64,000 nucleotides of DNA from Aurantiacibacter atlanticus (GCF_001077815.2 NZ_CP011310.1:2948401-3012400), one strand, 5' to 3'. Positions 47,145 through 56,077 are shown, counted from the first letter of the stretch. Numbers and translations: made by a program. Notes: generated from the sequence alone by a model not told the origin.

Positions 47145-47462
47145 GATGCCCTGGATGCCTTTGCGGCTCTCGGTCAACCGACGCGGCTTGATGCGTTTCG
47201 CCTTCTCGTAAGGGCAGGCAATGGCGGCATGTTAGCTGGTCAGGTTAGCAAGGCCTTGAAAGTGCGACAAAACACGATGTCGGCCAATCTCTCGATACTA
47301 ACCCAATCGGGTTTGATCCGAAACCAGCGCGAGGGTCGCAGCATTCGCTATTTCGCCGATATGGATGGAATGCGCGGGCTGCTCGCATTCCTGATGGAAG
47401 ATTGCTGCGGTGGACGCCCGGAACTGTGTCAGGCCGTGATAGATGAGATTGCCTGTGCCTGA
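47133..47462 (+). CDS. arsR: ArsR-family arsenite-responsive repressor
   Basis: The 109-residue winged-helix protein has the ArsR core ([54 protein letters not shown]). Near the C-terminus it has a cysteine group, [10 protein letters not shown], which is a plausible As(III) site like those of several actinobacterial and acidithiobacillus ArsR proteins. It should leave its operator on binding arsenite. It overlaps the acr3 gene by 20 bases, so repressor and pump are made together. Confidence 0.93.
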   Translation: MDKTDALDAFAALGQPTRLDAFRLLVRAGNGGMLAGQVSKALKVRQNTMSANLSILTQSGLIRNQREGRSIRYFADMDGMRGLLAFLMEDCCGGRPELCQAVIDEIACA

Positions 47463-48543
47463 CAAAACTGTCGCAGTCGAAAAACCACCGCAAGCCGCAG
47501 CGGGTCTGGGAACCTTTGAGCGTTGGCTTTCCCTTTGGGTAGCCCTTGCTATCGCCGCCGGGCTTCTGTTCGGCAATCTGTTCCCCAGTCTTTTTGGGGC
47601 GCTTGCATCGCTGGAAATTGCTTCTGTCAATTTGCCAGTCGCGGTGCTGATCTGGGCGATGGTCTACCCCATGATGGTCGGCGTGGATTTTGGAGCACTG
47701 CGCCAAGTTGGCGACAGGCCGAAGGGGCTGGTCCTGACCCTGGCGGTTAACTGGCTGATAAAGCCGTTCACGATGGCTGCACTCGGTGTGCTGTTCTTCA
47801 ATTATGTATTTGCAGACTTGATTCCTCCTGACGATGCGCGGGTCTATCTTGCGGGCCTCATCCTGCTCGGCGCAGCCCCGTGCACGGCGATGGTTTTCGT
47901 GTGGTCGAACCTGACACGCGGCGATGCGACCTATACACTAGTGCAAGTCAGCGTGAACGATGTCATTATGGTGTTCGCCTACGCGCCGATTGTCGCTTTC
48001 CTGCTTGGCATGACCGATATCGTAGTGCCGTGGGACACCTTGCTGCTGTCCATCGGACTGTATGTCGTGCTGCCGTTGCTGGCGGGTTATGTAACCCGCC
48101 GCAGACTGGTCGCCCTGCAAGGCGAAGCAGCGGTGGACCGCTTCAAAGTTAGGGTGCAGCCGTTCTCGATGGTCGGCCTGCTGATGACCGTGGTGCTGCT
48201 GTTCGGCTTTCAGGGCGAGGTAATTCTCGATCGTCCACTTATCATAGCGCTCATTGCCGTTCCCTTGCTGATTCAATCCTATGGCATCTTCTTCGTCGCT
48301 TATGGTGCAGCCCGGGCGTGGCGTATTCCATTCAATATTGCTGCGCCCTGTGCGCTGATTGGCACGTCCAATTTCTTTGAACTTTCCGTTGCCGTGGCCA
48401 TCAGCCTGTTTGGCCTTGGATCGGAGGCCGCGCTTGCAACCGTCGTCGGCGTGCTGGTGGAGGTGCCGGTAATGCTCTCGCTCGTCGCTTTCGCCAACCG
48501 CACCAAACACTGGTTTCCCAATGAACATCGCCACCCATCATAA
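47443..48543 (+). CDS. acr3: Arsenite efflux permease, Acr3 family
   Basis: The 366-residue membrane protein has about ten helices and the family motif [19 protein letters not shown], containing the Cys needed for arsenite transport in Acr3. [21 protein letters not shown] and the [18 protein letters not shown] segment also match. It exports As(III) driven by the proton gradient. The two-gene arsR-acr3 unit has no arsenate reductase gene nearby, so arsenate resistance would depend on a reductase elsewhere. It is the last gene before the composition and content change that starts the catabolic island. Confidence 0.94.
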   Translation: MRLPVPDKTVAVEKPPQAAAGLGTFERWLSLWVALAIAAGLLFGNLFPSLFGALASLEIASVNLPVAVLIWAMVYPMMVGVDFGALRQVGDRPKGLVLTLAVNWLIKPFTMAALGVLFFNYVFADLIPPDDARVYLAGLILLGAAPCTAMVFVWSNLTRGDATYTLVQVSVNDVIMVFAYAPIVAFLLGMTDIVVPWDTLLLSIGLYVVLPLLAGYVTRRRLVALQGEAAVDRFKVRVQPFSMVGLLMTVVLLFGFQGEVILDRPLIIALIAVPLLIQSYGIFFVAYGAARAWRIPFNIAAPCALIGTSNFFELSVAVAISLFGLGSEAALATVVGVLVEVPVMLSLVAFANRTKHWFPNEHRHPS

Positions 48544-48908
48544 CCCGGGGCTGCAGCGCTCGCGCAATCACTCGGCAATCATCGATCAATCACGTGTTGA
48601 GGCTAAGTATTTGCAGACAGCTTAGACCCGTCTGCAATTGGCCGGGCTATGCGGGCCTTTCGATTTCGGGCTTCTCAAAGGCTTACCTCGACCCTGCGGG
48701 CTGGGAATAAAGGGTTCGATCGTGCGCGATCTGCAGTTTTCGATTGCTTATAGCCACGCGCTATGACGAGACCGTCCTCTCCTTTGAAAGCTTCCTAAAC
48801 CTCACCGCCGGCCGCCTATAGCTGAAGTCTTTTGTCAACACGGCCGAGAAACGGCCATCAATGCTCCGCATGACGCCAAAAACAGGAATCCTGCATATTT
48901 CAGATGAA

Positions 48909-49246
48909 TTATGATACCGGGAAATTCGCAGAATCGAGCGCCCCTTTGATATACACATTCCCTGCACGATCGCAAAATAGGTCGAAAGGGGTTTCGAGCA
49001 AGGTAGTGTAATTGGCTCGCCAGTGATTATCGAGAAGGCACCCCCGTGAAATGGGCATTCAATTGCCTCACCGTCCTGAAAGCCCTCAGTCAAATCTGCG
49101 TCACCATGCGTACATGTACGGTCTGTCACGTAAATTTCTTCGCTTAACTGATAGACCGCCAACGGAGGGCGGCCCTTAATATCGATAGACATAGGCGGGT
49201 CTTCGACGACGTCCTCTTCTTTACACAAAAACAACATATCTTTCAT
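48909..49246 (-). pseudogene. Rieske-type ferredoxin, frameshifted near its end
   Basis: The N-terminal 90 or so residues form a normal small Rieske ferredoxin with RTCTHGDADL (Cys45, His47) and IECPFHGGAF (Cys64, His67). After YFAIVQG the open frame leaves the family pattern and runs to 48761 as unrelated sequence. One base out of step, the DNA reads NVYIKGALDSANFPVS and then stops at 48909, the normal end for this family. A single G lost from the run at 48960-48962 explains this. The fault is either a mutation or a sequencing error. The iron-sulphur ligands are intact, so a read-through product could still fold. It lies 4 kb from, and opposite in strand to, the dioxygenase it might serve. 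Confidence 0.78.
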
Positions 49247-49547
49247 TAGACATCCTTAAGTCTAGGAAGGGCCCTTAGTAAGCACTTATCATTCGTACTT
49301 CTGCAGCCTATGGAACGATTCAAAATCAGGTCTCCACAGACTAAGGCGCAGATTCTTAACCTTGAGGCCATTACTTATTCTTACAGCGAGGGTGGGAAGG
49401 AACGTTTTCCGCGTGCAGTATTCCTTCAAAGAATGTGGACCTTGGCCTGCCAAATTTGCAAATTTAACCTCTGCAAACAAAGGTTTGCCAAATCAGACGA
49501 CGAGAGTTGAAACCGTTGGATCGATGTAGGCGATGACAACGCCAATC
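49247..49547. other. Gap of 301 bp between ferredoxin and DUF35 genes
   Basis: Short frames on the minus strand (for example 49289-49480) do not resemble a known protein. No clear hairpin or promoter was found. It may be decayed sequence. Confidence 0.45.
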
Positions 49548-49997
49548 TCACCCTCTCGGTGCCGCCACAATCTGTAACGAGTTAGGCCTATCCGAAGCTT
49601 TGCCCGTTTCCATAATTTGGACGAACTCAAGTACCGGAATCTGATCTGGCATTTTCGACCATTTGGCCTCCACCGCATCACCAATATTCACAGCGCCATT
49701 GCCCTTCACTCTCGAAACTATCCGCACGCCCTCTTCAAGCGCTATCATCGCAACGCCGTATGGCGGAGTTTCATTCTTGCTGAGCGCACAGTGGAAGACA
49801 ACGAAACTGTAAACCGTTCCGCGCCCTGATGCCTTAACCTCACCCAAATCATGCGACCAACATTCCGGACAGAACTTGGTACCAGGTGCAAGTACGGTGC
49901 TACAATTGCCACATTTCTTGAGCAAGAATTCGCAACGGCCGATTGCCTCCCAGAAAGAGATATCTTTCTCATTCCTAAAATTATGATTCTTGTTCAA
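49548..49997 (-). CDS. DUF35 OB-fold protein with zinc ribbon, partner of a thiolase
   Basis: The 149-residue protein starts with a helix (ISFWEAIGRCEFLLKKC), then a zinc ribbon with two Cys pairs (CGNC and CPEC) and an OB-fold (ASGRGTVYSFVVFHC, PPYGVAMIALEEGVRIVSRV). Such proteins pair with thiolase-like enzymes and give them aldolase activity, as in Ltp2/ChsH2 of steroid side-chain breakdown and IpfD/IpfE of ibuprofen breakdown. The start is TTG at 49997, sharing bases with the thiolase stop codon (TTGA), so the two are coupled; no ATG exists nearby. It is one of two thiolase-DUF35 pairs in the window. Confidence 0.85.
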   Translation of the reverse strand: MNKNHNFRNEKDISFWEAIGRCEFLLKKCGNCSTVLAPGTKFCPECWSHDLGEVKASGRGTVYSFVVFHCALSKNETPPYGVAMIALEEGVRIVSRVKGNGAVNIGDAVEAKWSKMPDQIPVLEFVQIMETGKASDRPNSLQIVAAPRG

Positions 49998-51187
49998 TGT
50001 GTCTTCTCCGAACTCAGGATCAGGCAAGCGTGGTAATCCATCCGGCCTCCCTGTGCGGTGACCAGTGACCAACCATTCTTCTCGACCTGCCTCTCTCCGG
50101 CACGACCAGAAGCCTGCAAATATCCCTCGGAAACCTGGGTCATTCCTTGCAAATAATATCCGGACAATTGGCCACCACCGGTATTGACCGGCATGCAGCC
50201 GCCCGGCGCCAGTGCCCCGTTCTTCACGAATTCCTTGGCTCCGCCGTGCGGGCACAGTCCATAACCTTCAAGCCCAAGCATGGTGGTCAGGGTAAAAGCA
50301 TCGTAAATCTGTGCATGATCAATTTCGCGCGCGGAAATCCCAGCCATTTCATAAGCTATGTTTCCACAAACCGTAGCGGATGTCTGGGTCTCATTGTCAT
50401 ACTCACCATGGGCTAGATAACCGCGATTGCCCTGCCCCATCCCCCAGATATAGGCGGATCCATTCTCGCTCGCTTCGTCAGATTCCGCCGATGATACAAC
50501 GACCGCACCAGCACCGTTCACAGGGAACGCACAATCGAACATTCTCAACGGTTCGGCGATGAACTTCGATGAGAGGTAATCATCGACAGTCATCGGTTTG
50601 GTCAGGAAGGCGAGCGGACTCTTTTGTGCCCATTGACGCGCCGCCATTGCTACTTCTGCAAATGCCTCTTCACTCACGCCATTCACATCCATGTAGCGCC
50701 GCATAGCGAGACCATATGCGCCGATAGCGCCGGACAGGCCATACTGTCGCTCCCAACCAGCAACGTTGGTCAATCCCAGGTCGATGGCATAGGCATCTCC
50801 ACCGCGGCGCTGAGGAAGGACAGGGGTATCGCCAAACACACACACGATATTCTTCGCCATCCCGTGCGCGACTGCCATCGCCGCATATTGTACCATCTGC
50901 ACACCGCAGGCAGCCTGAGAGGCAAAAACATTCCCAAAGGACAGATCTCGCAAACCGAGATCATCCAGCAACCTCATCGACAACGCGCCAGGCGGATTCA
51001 TATCGCTTCGGTTGATCAGAACGCCATCGATATTCTTTTTTTGAAGACCGGCATCGTCAACCGCCGCGATGATAGCATCGGTTGCCAGGCTATCCTGCGC
51101 CTTGATAAATTCACGGGATATCTCGCTAAAACCTATGCCGCTCATCTTGGCGATCGGCCGTCTGGTCTTTGTTCGTTTTTTTGCCAT
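49994..51187 (-). CDS. SCP2/Ltp2-type thiolase-fold enzyme (possible retro-aldolase)
   Basis: This 397-residue thiolase-like protein has VFASQAACGVQMVQYAAMAV around the usual nucleophile position, and a C-terminal part with IYDAFTLTTMLGLEGYGLC and NTGGGQLSGYYLQGM. The second thiolase at 60090 has NTHGG where this one has NTGGG, so a His common in the group is missing here. It also lacks the classical CxG motif. Together these argue against a simple acyl-transfer thiolase and for C-C bond cleavage with its DUF35 partner, as in Ltp2 and IpfD. The enzyme is encoded on the minus strand, divergent from the pseudogene region that follows. Confidence 0.83.
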   Translation of the reverse strand: MAKKRTKTRRPIAKMSGIGFSEISREFIKAQDSLATDAIIAAVDDAGLQKKNIDGVLINRSDMNPPGALSMRLLDDLGLRDLSFGNVFASQAACGVQMVQYAAMAVAHGMAKNIVCVFGDTPVLPQRRGGDAYAIDLGLTNVAGWERQYGLSGAIGAYGLAMRRYMDVNGVSEEAFAEVAMAARQWAQKSPLAFLTKPMTVDDYLSSKFIAEPLRMFDCAFPVNGAGAVVVSSAESDEASENGSAYIWGMGQGNRGYLAHGEYDNETQTSATVCGNIAYEMAGISAREIDHAQIYDAFTLTTMLGLEGYGLCPHGGAKEFVKNGALAPGGCMPVNTGGGQLSGYYLQGMTQVSEGYLQASGRAGERQVEKNGWSLVTAQGGRMDYHACLILSSEKTH

Positions 51188-51249
51188 CGCCTTACGGCCC
51201 TTATCTATTCTAATTTTGACTCTGAACGAACGAAACAGTTTGGCCTATG

Positions 51250-51396
51250 TTAGATCAGGAATGCCAATGCCGGAACCGGCTCTTTAGAATTGATAAGCTC
51301 CACACGTTTACGAGCGATCTTCAGCTCCCCGTCAACGCGCCGGATCCGATGCTCAACTCTGCCAATCCACCAGCGAAGATCTCCAGTCGATTGGAT
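51250..51396 (-). pseudogene. C-terminal fragment of a ring-hydroxylating dioxygenase beta subunit
   Basis: The frame reads STGDLRWWIGRVEHRIRRVD and then GELKIARKRVELINSKEP to the end. This matches the C-terminus of small dioxygenase subunits, including the intact one at 54622 (HRIRRENCELKLHTKRIVLV). The rest of the gene is missing. Beyond about 51396 the strand is antisense to a LysR fragment. It is therefore a relic of a second dioxygenase, not a copy made from the present one, as the two differ at many residues. Confidence 0.72.
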
Positions 51397-51890
51397 TTGG
51401 CCCGAGAAGGGCATCCAGCGGCGGCTGAAGGCATCTCGATGGCGGCATTCAAGAACGCCGGTCACGTAGTTGCCGAGGCTCGGGGCACTGGTCACTTCTA
51501 CTTGCTGGAACAGAACTTCGAGGCGCTTGGCATCGATCGCAAGATAAAGGTCCGGGTACCCAATTTCATGTCGATACCGAATATAGTGGCAGAGACTGAC
51601 CTGCTTGCGACAATACCGCGTGCTTTCTGTCCAGCCTTGAAAGACTCTCCGATTAGTGTGCTAGGATACGAACACCCTGTCAAATTGCCGTCGATTGACG
51701 TTAAGCTGCTATGACATGAACGATTTCACAGCGATCCCGCTCACAAATGGCTGCGCGAGCGGATCGTCTCGGTAATCCAGGGCATCCGCTGGAACGAGGG
51801 CGTGGAGGATTTCATGGGGCCGGATCATGCTGCGCGTATGCAGCAACGCCAGACAAGAAATGCGACGAGTGAAAAGAAGCGCAGAACCTA
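51397..51890 (+). pseudogene. LysR-family regulator fragment (effector domain) with a stop at a Trp position
   Basis: From about 51404 the plus strand reads REGHPAAAEGISMAAFKNAG, then KVRVPNFMSIPNIVAETDLL and ATIPRAF, the typical second half of a LysR effector domain. It continues to DVKLL, a TGA at 51712-51714, and then in the same frame HERFHSDPAHKWLRERIV, the normal LysR end. The TGA stands where Trp (TGG) is usual. The DNA-binding half is absent, lost at the junction with the dioxygenase fragment. The last 45 codons (GIRWNEGVEDFMGPDHAARM onward) do not look like LysR and may come from another gene. Confidence 0.72.
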
Positions 51891-51891
51891 A

Positions 51892-52662
51892 ATGACAGAT
51901 GCAATTGAGAAAACCGGACGCGTTGCAATCATAACAGGATCAACAATCAGAACGTATCAACACGTGGGATTGGAAATTCGGTTGCGGCCGAATTGGCGAG
52001 CGCCGGTTACAATATTGTAATTTCATCTAGGCGAAGCGCAGCTTGTGACAAGGCAGCCGAAAAGATCAACGAGGCGCAAGGCAAGCATGTGACGATTGCA
52101 TGCAACGCAGACATCGCGGACAAATCAGCGCTGGAAGATCTCGTTGGTGAAACGGTTTCAGTATTTGGCAGGCTTGACTGCATGGTGTGCAACGCGGCCT
52201 CGTCCTTTTACTTTTGCCCCCAGCATGAGATCCCCGACGAAGATTCCCAGCTTATGCTTAACAACAATATTCTTTTGGCTTATTGACTTACGCAAGCTTC
52301 GATACCGCATATGGAAAATCTCGCTGGGGCTCGATCCTCTATATCGCGTCGATCAGCGATTTTCGTGCTTATGATTATATCGGCGCCGATCCCACGTCTA
52401 GGGGCAGGCCTGCTGCAATTGACGCGTAATTACGCGCGCGAATTGGGTCCCGCAGAGATCCGCATGAATGCGATTTCTCCGGGTGTGATTGAAACAGACT
52501 TTTCCTAATCAACGCTGGCAAAGCCAAAGATCACGGCCGAAGATGAATCTGCAACCTGCATCGACGTCCTGGTCGACCGAGCGACATGCGCCTATAGCGG
52601 TATTTTACGCTGCTTTTATCACGGGTCAGAATATCGTGATTGATGGGGGCGCGTCCATTTAG
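51892..52662 (+). pseudogene. Short-chain dehydrogenase/reductase, multiply disrupted
   Basis: All parts of an SDR are present but broken. The start MTDAIEKTGRVAIITGST is followed by 17 extra bases, then the frame resumes as RGIGNSVAAELASAGYNIVI. A TGA at 52284-52286 stands where Trp is expected (Y-stop-LTQASIPHM). A base is missing in the A-run at 52315-52318 before SRWGSILYIASISDF. The YxxxK region is degraded. RNYARELGPAEIRMNAISPG and FITGQNIVIDGGASI complete the end at 52662. With five or so faults it cannot make a working enzyme. It may have belonged to the relic dioxygenase pathway as a diol dehydrogenase or similar. Confidence 0.8.
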
Positions 52663-53170
52663 TCAATTCCATAGCCCGATCGACCGTCAAGGTCCGCAGC
52701 AATCCGCGCGGAGCCTCGCGGGCAAATTCGCCGGTACAAGCGGGATTGCAGGCGAGGATTGCGGTCTCCTGACCGTGCTAGCGGCTTGGGAGCTTTCGCG
52801 CTCATCTGCCAGTGGCAACATAACAAATCGTAAGCAGCGCAGAAGGGTACCATCCAACGGCCCCGATGCAGCTGATGAACATGCAAGGTTATGACTCGCC
52901 CAGGAGTGATCGATGCCCTCTAGCGTGGGCGTAAGATCGAAGCGATCAAGCCTGTCCGCGACGCCATCGGGCTTGAATTGCAGGCGGCGAACGAAATGGT
53001 CAACCGACACGCGAAGTGCTGAGAAAGCGGCTTTGGGTCACTCACTTCGCGAGAGAAGCCGACCCCGCCCCCTCCTCACGGCCCTTCCCTTCAAAAACGC
53101 GCGACAGACGTCGCGATTGAGGGTTCCCGGGCAAGCACATTGTGTCTTTCACAACCCCACAATTTTTCCC
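52663..53170. other. Gap of about 500 bp without an intact gene
   Basis: Several frames of 70-107 codons occur on both strands, but none has a family motif or a consistent coding look. On the minus strand near 52700-52760 one frame reads ILACNPACTGEFAREAPRG, which could be a scrap of a cysteine-containing oxidoreductase. Given the neighbouring wrecks, the region is probably decayed sequence. Confidence 0.45.
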
Positions 53171-53215
53171 CAAGCGTTCGTCGGAAGATAAAATCTTTTC
53201 CCTACCGAACGCTTG
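53171..53215. promoter_or_regulatory. Perfect 10-bp inverted repeat upstream of the dioxygenase operon
   Basis: CAAGCGTTCG (53171-53180) and CGAACGCTTG (53206-53215) are exact inverted copies 25 bp apart, about 100 bp before the dioxygenase start. Inside are AAGAT and ATCTT (53185-53189, 53193-53197). The half-site style (GAACGCTTG) resembles operators of TetR-family repressors. It may instead fold as a hairpin in the leader RNA. No intact regulator gene lies in the island. Confidence 0.6.
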
Positions 53216-53311
53216 CTCGTTTTTTCTAAGCATGTATAAAAGACATGATTCGAAATTGCGCGAGTCGAGGAGAAGCTCTCTTCGAAGAGAAGAATGCTAC
53301 GGAGAAGTACT

Positions 53312-54625
53312 GTGCAGACACAATTGGACAATAGCTCGATTGATTATTCGGCGTTAATCCACCCTGATCGGGTCGAGGGATCGCTGTATACAAGTTCGGA
53401 AGTCTTTAATGACGAGCTGGAGAAAATCTGGTACAAGACATGGGTCTTTGTAGGACACACCAGCGAAATTCCTCAGCCCGGTGACTATATTTCCCGTAAT
53501 ATTGGTCTGCAACCAGTCATCATGGTGCGTGACAAGAATGGGGATTGCAATGTGTTCAGCAATCGCTGTGCGCATCGCGGTACCAAGCTTTGCAACCGGA
53601 TGTCCGGCAACGTCCGCGCATTCGTATGCCCTTACCACGGCTGGGCTTATGATCTTACGGGAAATTTGGTGGAAGCACCGCATGGCGGTGAGTACTCAGC
53701 CGAATTTATGGCTAGCAAGGGTCTCGCAAAGGTTCCCAGGCTTGGCGAATACAGAGGTTTTGTCTTTGCCAGCTTGGCCGAGGATGGGCCCACGCTGGAT
53801 GAGCATCTAGGCCGCAGCAAGGCGTTCATTGATCGCTTCGTCGAACTGTCGCCAGAACAGGAGGTCGAGCTGACTGCTGGATGGGTTCGCCATAAATATG
53901 AGGCGAACTGGAAGATGCTCTATGAAAACGATACGGACGGCTATCATCCAGAGTTTACGCACGCATCATTCCTGCAGGCGATCGATACTCAAGTGTCGGA
54001 TTACGTCGGCAAGAAGGACATCCACACCGAACCGGTGATCAAGGACTGGGGCGATGGCCACACCGAACTGGAATTCGGCACTGGCTATCGACACAGCGGG
54101 AAACCCTTTGAATGGTTCGGCCGCGCCAGCCCAAGCAAGTTTCCCAACTATATCGAAGCGATGGACAAAGAGTACGGCGCTGAACTGTCCTTGCAAAAAA
54201 TGATTGACGGCCCTCCGCACGCGATAATCTTTCCCAACCTTTTCATAGCTGAATTGAGCGTCGTGATTTTCGAACCGGTTTCGGCTGGTCAGTCAATCCA
54301 ATGGCACTGTCCTGCATTCTTCAAGGGCGCACCAGAGGTCAATCGCAGGATGATCCGGCAGGCTGAAGGCGCGCTGGGGCCAGGTGGCTTCCTAGTCGCT
54401 GACGACCAGATAGTGGCGGAGCGCAACCAGCAGGGCCTGATGGCGCGCAGTCCGCAATGGCTGGATATCAGCCGCGGCATGGGCACCGAACAACCCGACG
54501 AGGAAAATGACGGGGTGGCTATCGGCGAAATGGTCAGCGAACTGACGAACAGGGCGTTTTGGGAGAAATACAAATCTCTCATGGAGGCCGAAACCACACC
54601 GATTGCACGGGGAGAGGCTGCGTGA
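53312..54625 (+). CDS. Rieske ring-hydroxylating dioxygenase alpha subunit (IpfA-like)
   Basis: The 437-residue subunit has the Rieske site Cys86-x-His88 (RCAHRG) and Cys106-x2-His109 (CPYHGW). It also has the mononuclear iron region ENDTDGYHPEFTH, with Asp209, His212 and His217 spaced as in naphthalene dioxygenase. It adds both atoms of O2 to an aromatic ring. I chose GTG 53312, with GGAGA six bases before it; an ATG at 53294 is in frame. The beta subunit overlaps it (GTGA). Downstream genes encode a CoA ligase, a thiolase and a DUF35 protein, the same set as in ipf ibuprofen clusters. The substrate may thus be an aryl-CoA thioester. No ferredoxin or reductase gene is in the operon. Confidence 0.93.
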   Translation: MQTQLDNSSIDYSALIHPDRVEGSLYTSSEVFNDELEKIWYKTWVFVGHTSEIPQPGDYISRNIGLQPVIMVRDKNGDCNVFSNRCAHRGTKLCNRMSGNVRAFVCPYHGWAYDLTGNLVEAPHGGEYSAEFMASKGLAKVPRLGEYRGFVFASLAEDGPTLDEHLGRSKAFIDRFVELSPEQEVELTAGWVRHKYEANWKMLYENDTDGYHPEFTHASFLQAIDTQVSDYVGKKDIHTEPVIKDWGDGHTELEFGTGYRHSGKPFEWFGRASPSKFPNYIEAMDKEYGAELSLQKMIDGPPHAIIFPNLFIAELSVVIFEPVSAGQSIQWHCPAFFKGAPEVNRRMIRQAEGALGPGGFLVADDQIVAERNQQGLMARSPQWLDISRGMGTEQPDEENDGVAIGEMVSELTNRAFWEKYKSLMEAETTPIARGEAA

Positions 54626-55182
54626 CCGAAATGGCTAAATTGAAAGAGCAGGACGATCTGCTCGAAAACGATATTTCGAGCGAAGAAGAGCGTGCGTTGA
54701 CGAATTTTGTTCTGCTCGAAGCTCAATACGCAGATGAATCTCGCTATGATGAATGGGAGGCATTGTGGTCTAACGCCCCGGATGCGACATATTGGGTGCC
54801 GCGGGGTCCCCATGCGTTGGACCCAGAGAAGCATGTCTCGTTGATAAATGACAATCGAGCACGGCTCGCAACTCGTATTCGGCAACTCAAGACTGGATAC
54901 CGTTTTGCCCAAATTCCAGTTTCGCCGATGCGGAGGGTGGTGTCTAACATCGTCATGAAGCGATCTGCAACTCATGGCGTAGAAGGCGCAGAAGTCTACG
55001 AGGTTGAATCCAATTTCATCCTCGTCGAAATCGCCGTCCAGTCTACGAATAACCAGAACATATGGGCTGGTCGCACGCTGCACCGAATTCGGCGAGAAAA
55101 TTGCGAGTTGAAGCTTCATACGAAGCGTATTGTGCTCGTCAACGGAGATGAGCCGATCGCAAGTATTGCTTTCTTGCTCTAG
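54622..55182 (+). CDS. Ring-hydroxylating dioxygenase beta subunit
   Basis: The 186-residue protein has the cone-shaped NTF2-like fold of small subunits: NFVLLEAQYADESRYDEWEA and WSNAPDATYWVP near the start, RTLHRIRRENCELKLHTKRI at the end. It has no catalytic residues but is needed to form the alpha3-beta3 enzyme. The start is GTG at 54622, overlapping the alpha stop; an ATG at 54631 is possible. A related fragment occurs at 51250. Confidence 0.93.
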   Translation: MTEMAKLKEQDDLLENDISSEEERALTNFVLLEAQYADESRYDEWEALWSNAPDATYWVPRGPHALDPEKHVSLINDNRARLATRIRQLKTGYRFAQIPVSPMRRVVSNIVMKRSATHGVEGAEVYEVESNFILVEIAVQSTNNQNIWAGRTLHRIRRENCELKLHTKRIVLVNGDEPIASIAFLL

Positions 55183-55197
55183 CTTCGGGTAGCAAAG

Positions 55198-56043
55198 ATG
55201 CCGACACCCGCAAGAACAACAAAGGTTAGTGGTGCCGGGGGTATGGCCTTGGTTGCGGACTCCTGGGGTGATCGTTCAAATCCGTCGATAATCTTTCTCC
55301 ATGGGGGCGGACAGAACCGCCACTCATGGCGGAGAACGGCCCAGCTCGTATCCGAGTCAGGCTGGCACACGACGGCCTTTGACATGCGAGGTCATGGGGA
55401 TACCGGCTGGTCGGAGAACCGACAATATGCCCTATCGGACTATGTAGAAGATCTCGAAGCGGTTGCGCGGGCGGTCGGGCAACCTGCAGTTCTCATTGGA
55501 GCGTCTTTAGGGGGTATTGTTGCCCTGTTGGCCTCAACGCGCGCACCAAACTCGGCTTCGGCGCTGGTGATGGTCGATGTGGGACTGTCAGTCAATCCAG
55601 CCGGTTCGCAACGTGTTCGAAGCTTCATGCTCGGACACGCGGAAACCGGCTTCGACTCGTTGGAGGAAGTCGCCGATACAGTCGGTGGGTATCTCAAGAA
55701 CCGCGACCGCGTGCGCACACCTGAAGAATTGAGGAAAAGCCTTATCCAGAGGGACGGACGATGGTTCTGGCACTGGGATCCCAACATTCTAAAATCCACC
55801 GGGCTGTCGGGCGCCGAGACGGGTCGGTTAAAGCAGGTAGCGCACAAACTCAACGTTCCAACGCTCCTCATTCGAGGCGCATTGAGCGACGTACTTGACG
55901 ATGAAAGAGTAGCAGAATTCATCGAAAACGTTCCTCACGCCCTTTATCGAAGCGTCGATGATGCGGCTCACATGGTCGCTGGTGATCATAACGATGCGTT
56001 CAATACTGTAGTTTGCGAATTCTTAGAATTTATTAAGCGGTAG
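55198..56043 (+). CDS. Alpha/beta hydrolase
   Basis: The 281-residue enzyme has LHGGGQNRHSW for the oxyanion hole, the nucleophile elbow GASLGG (Ser103), a likely acid Asp in GALSDVLDDERV and a catalytic His in DAAHMVAGD. There is no signal peptide. In this operon it might cleave a ring-fission product, an ester of the substrate, or an acyl-CoA. It starts 15 bases after the beta subunit gene. Sequence alone does not separate C-C hydrolases from esterases. Confidence 0.88.
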   Translation: MPTPARTTKVSGAGGMALVADSWGDRSNPSIIFLHGGGQNRHSWRRTAQLVSESGWHTTAFDMRGHGDTGWSENRQYALSDYVEDLEAVARAVGQPAVLIGASLGGIVALLASTRAPNSASALVMVDVGLSVNPAGSQRVRSFMLGHAETGFDSLEEVADTVGGYLKNRDRVRTPEELRKSLIQRDGRWFWHWDPNILKSTGLSGAETGRLKQVAHKLNVPTLLIRGALSDVLDDERVAEFIENVPHALYRSVDDAAHMVAGDHNDAFNTVVCEFLEFIKR

Positions 56044-56077
56044 TCCGCCGTCAAAGAGCGGGATGAGGGAGAGATTG

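Noticed and set aside
48761..48908. C-terminal 50 residues of the open frame of the ferredoxin
   Set aside because: They do not match the family, while the next frame gives the normal end at 48909. I treat them as out-of-frame translation.
52687..53010. Minus-strand frame of 107 codons in the pseudogene region
   Set aside because: It has no recognisable motif and no ribosome-binding site, and it lies among decayed genes. A chance frame is likelier.
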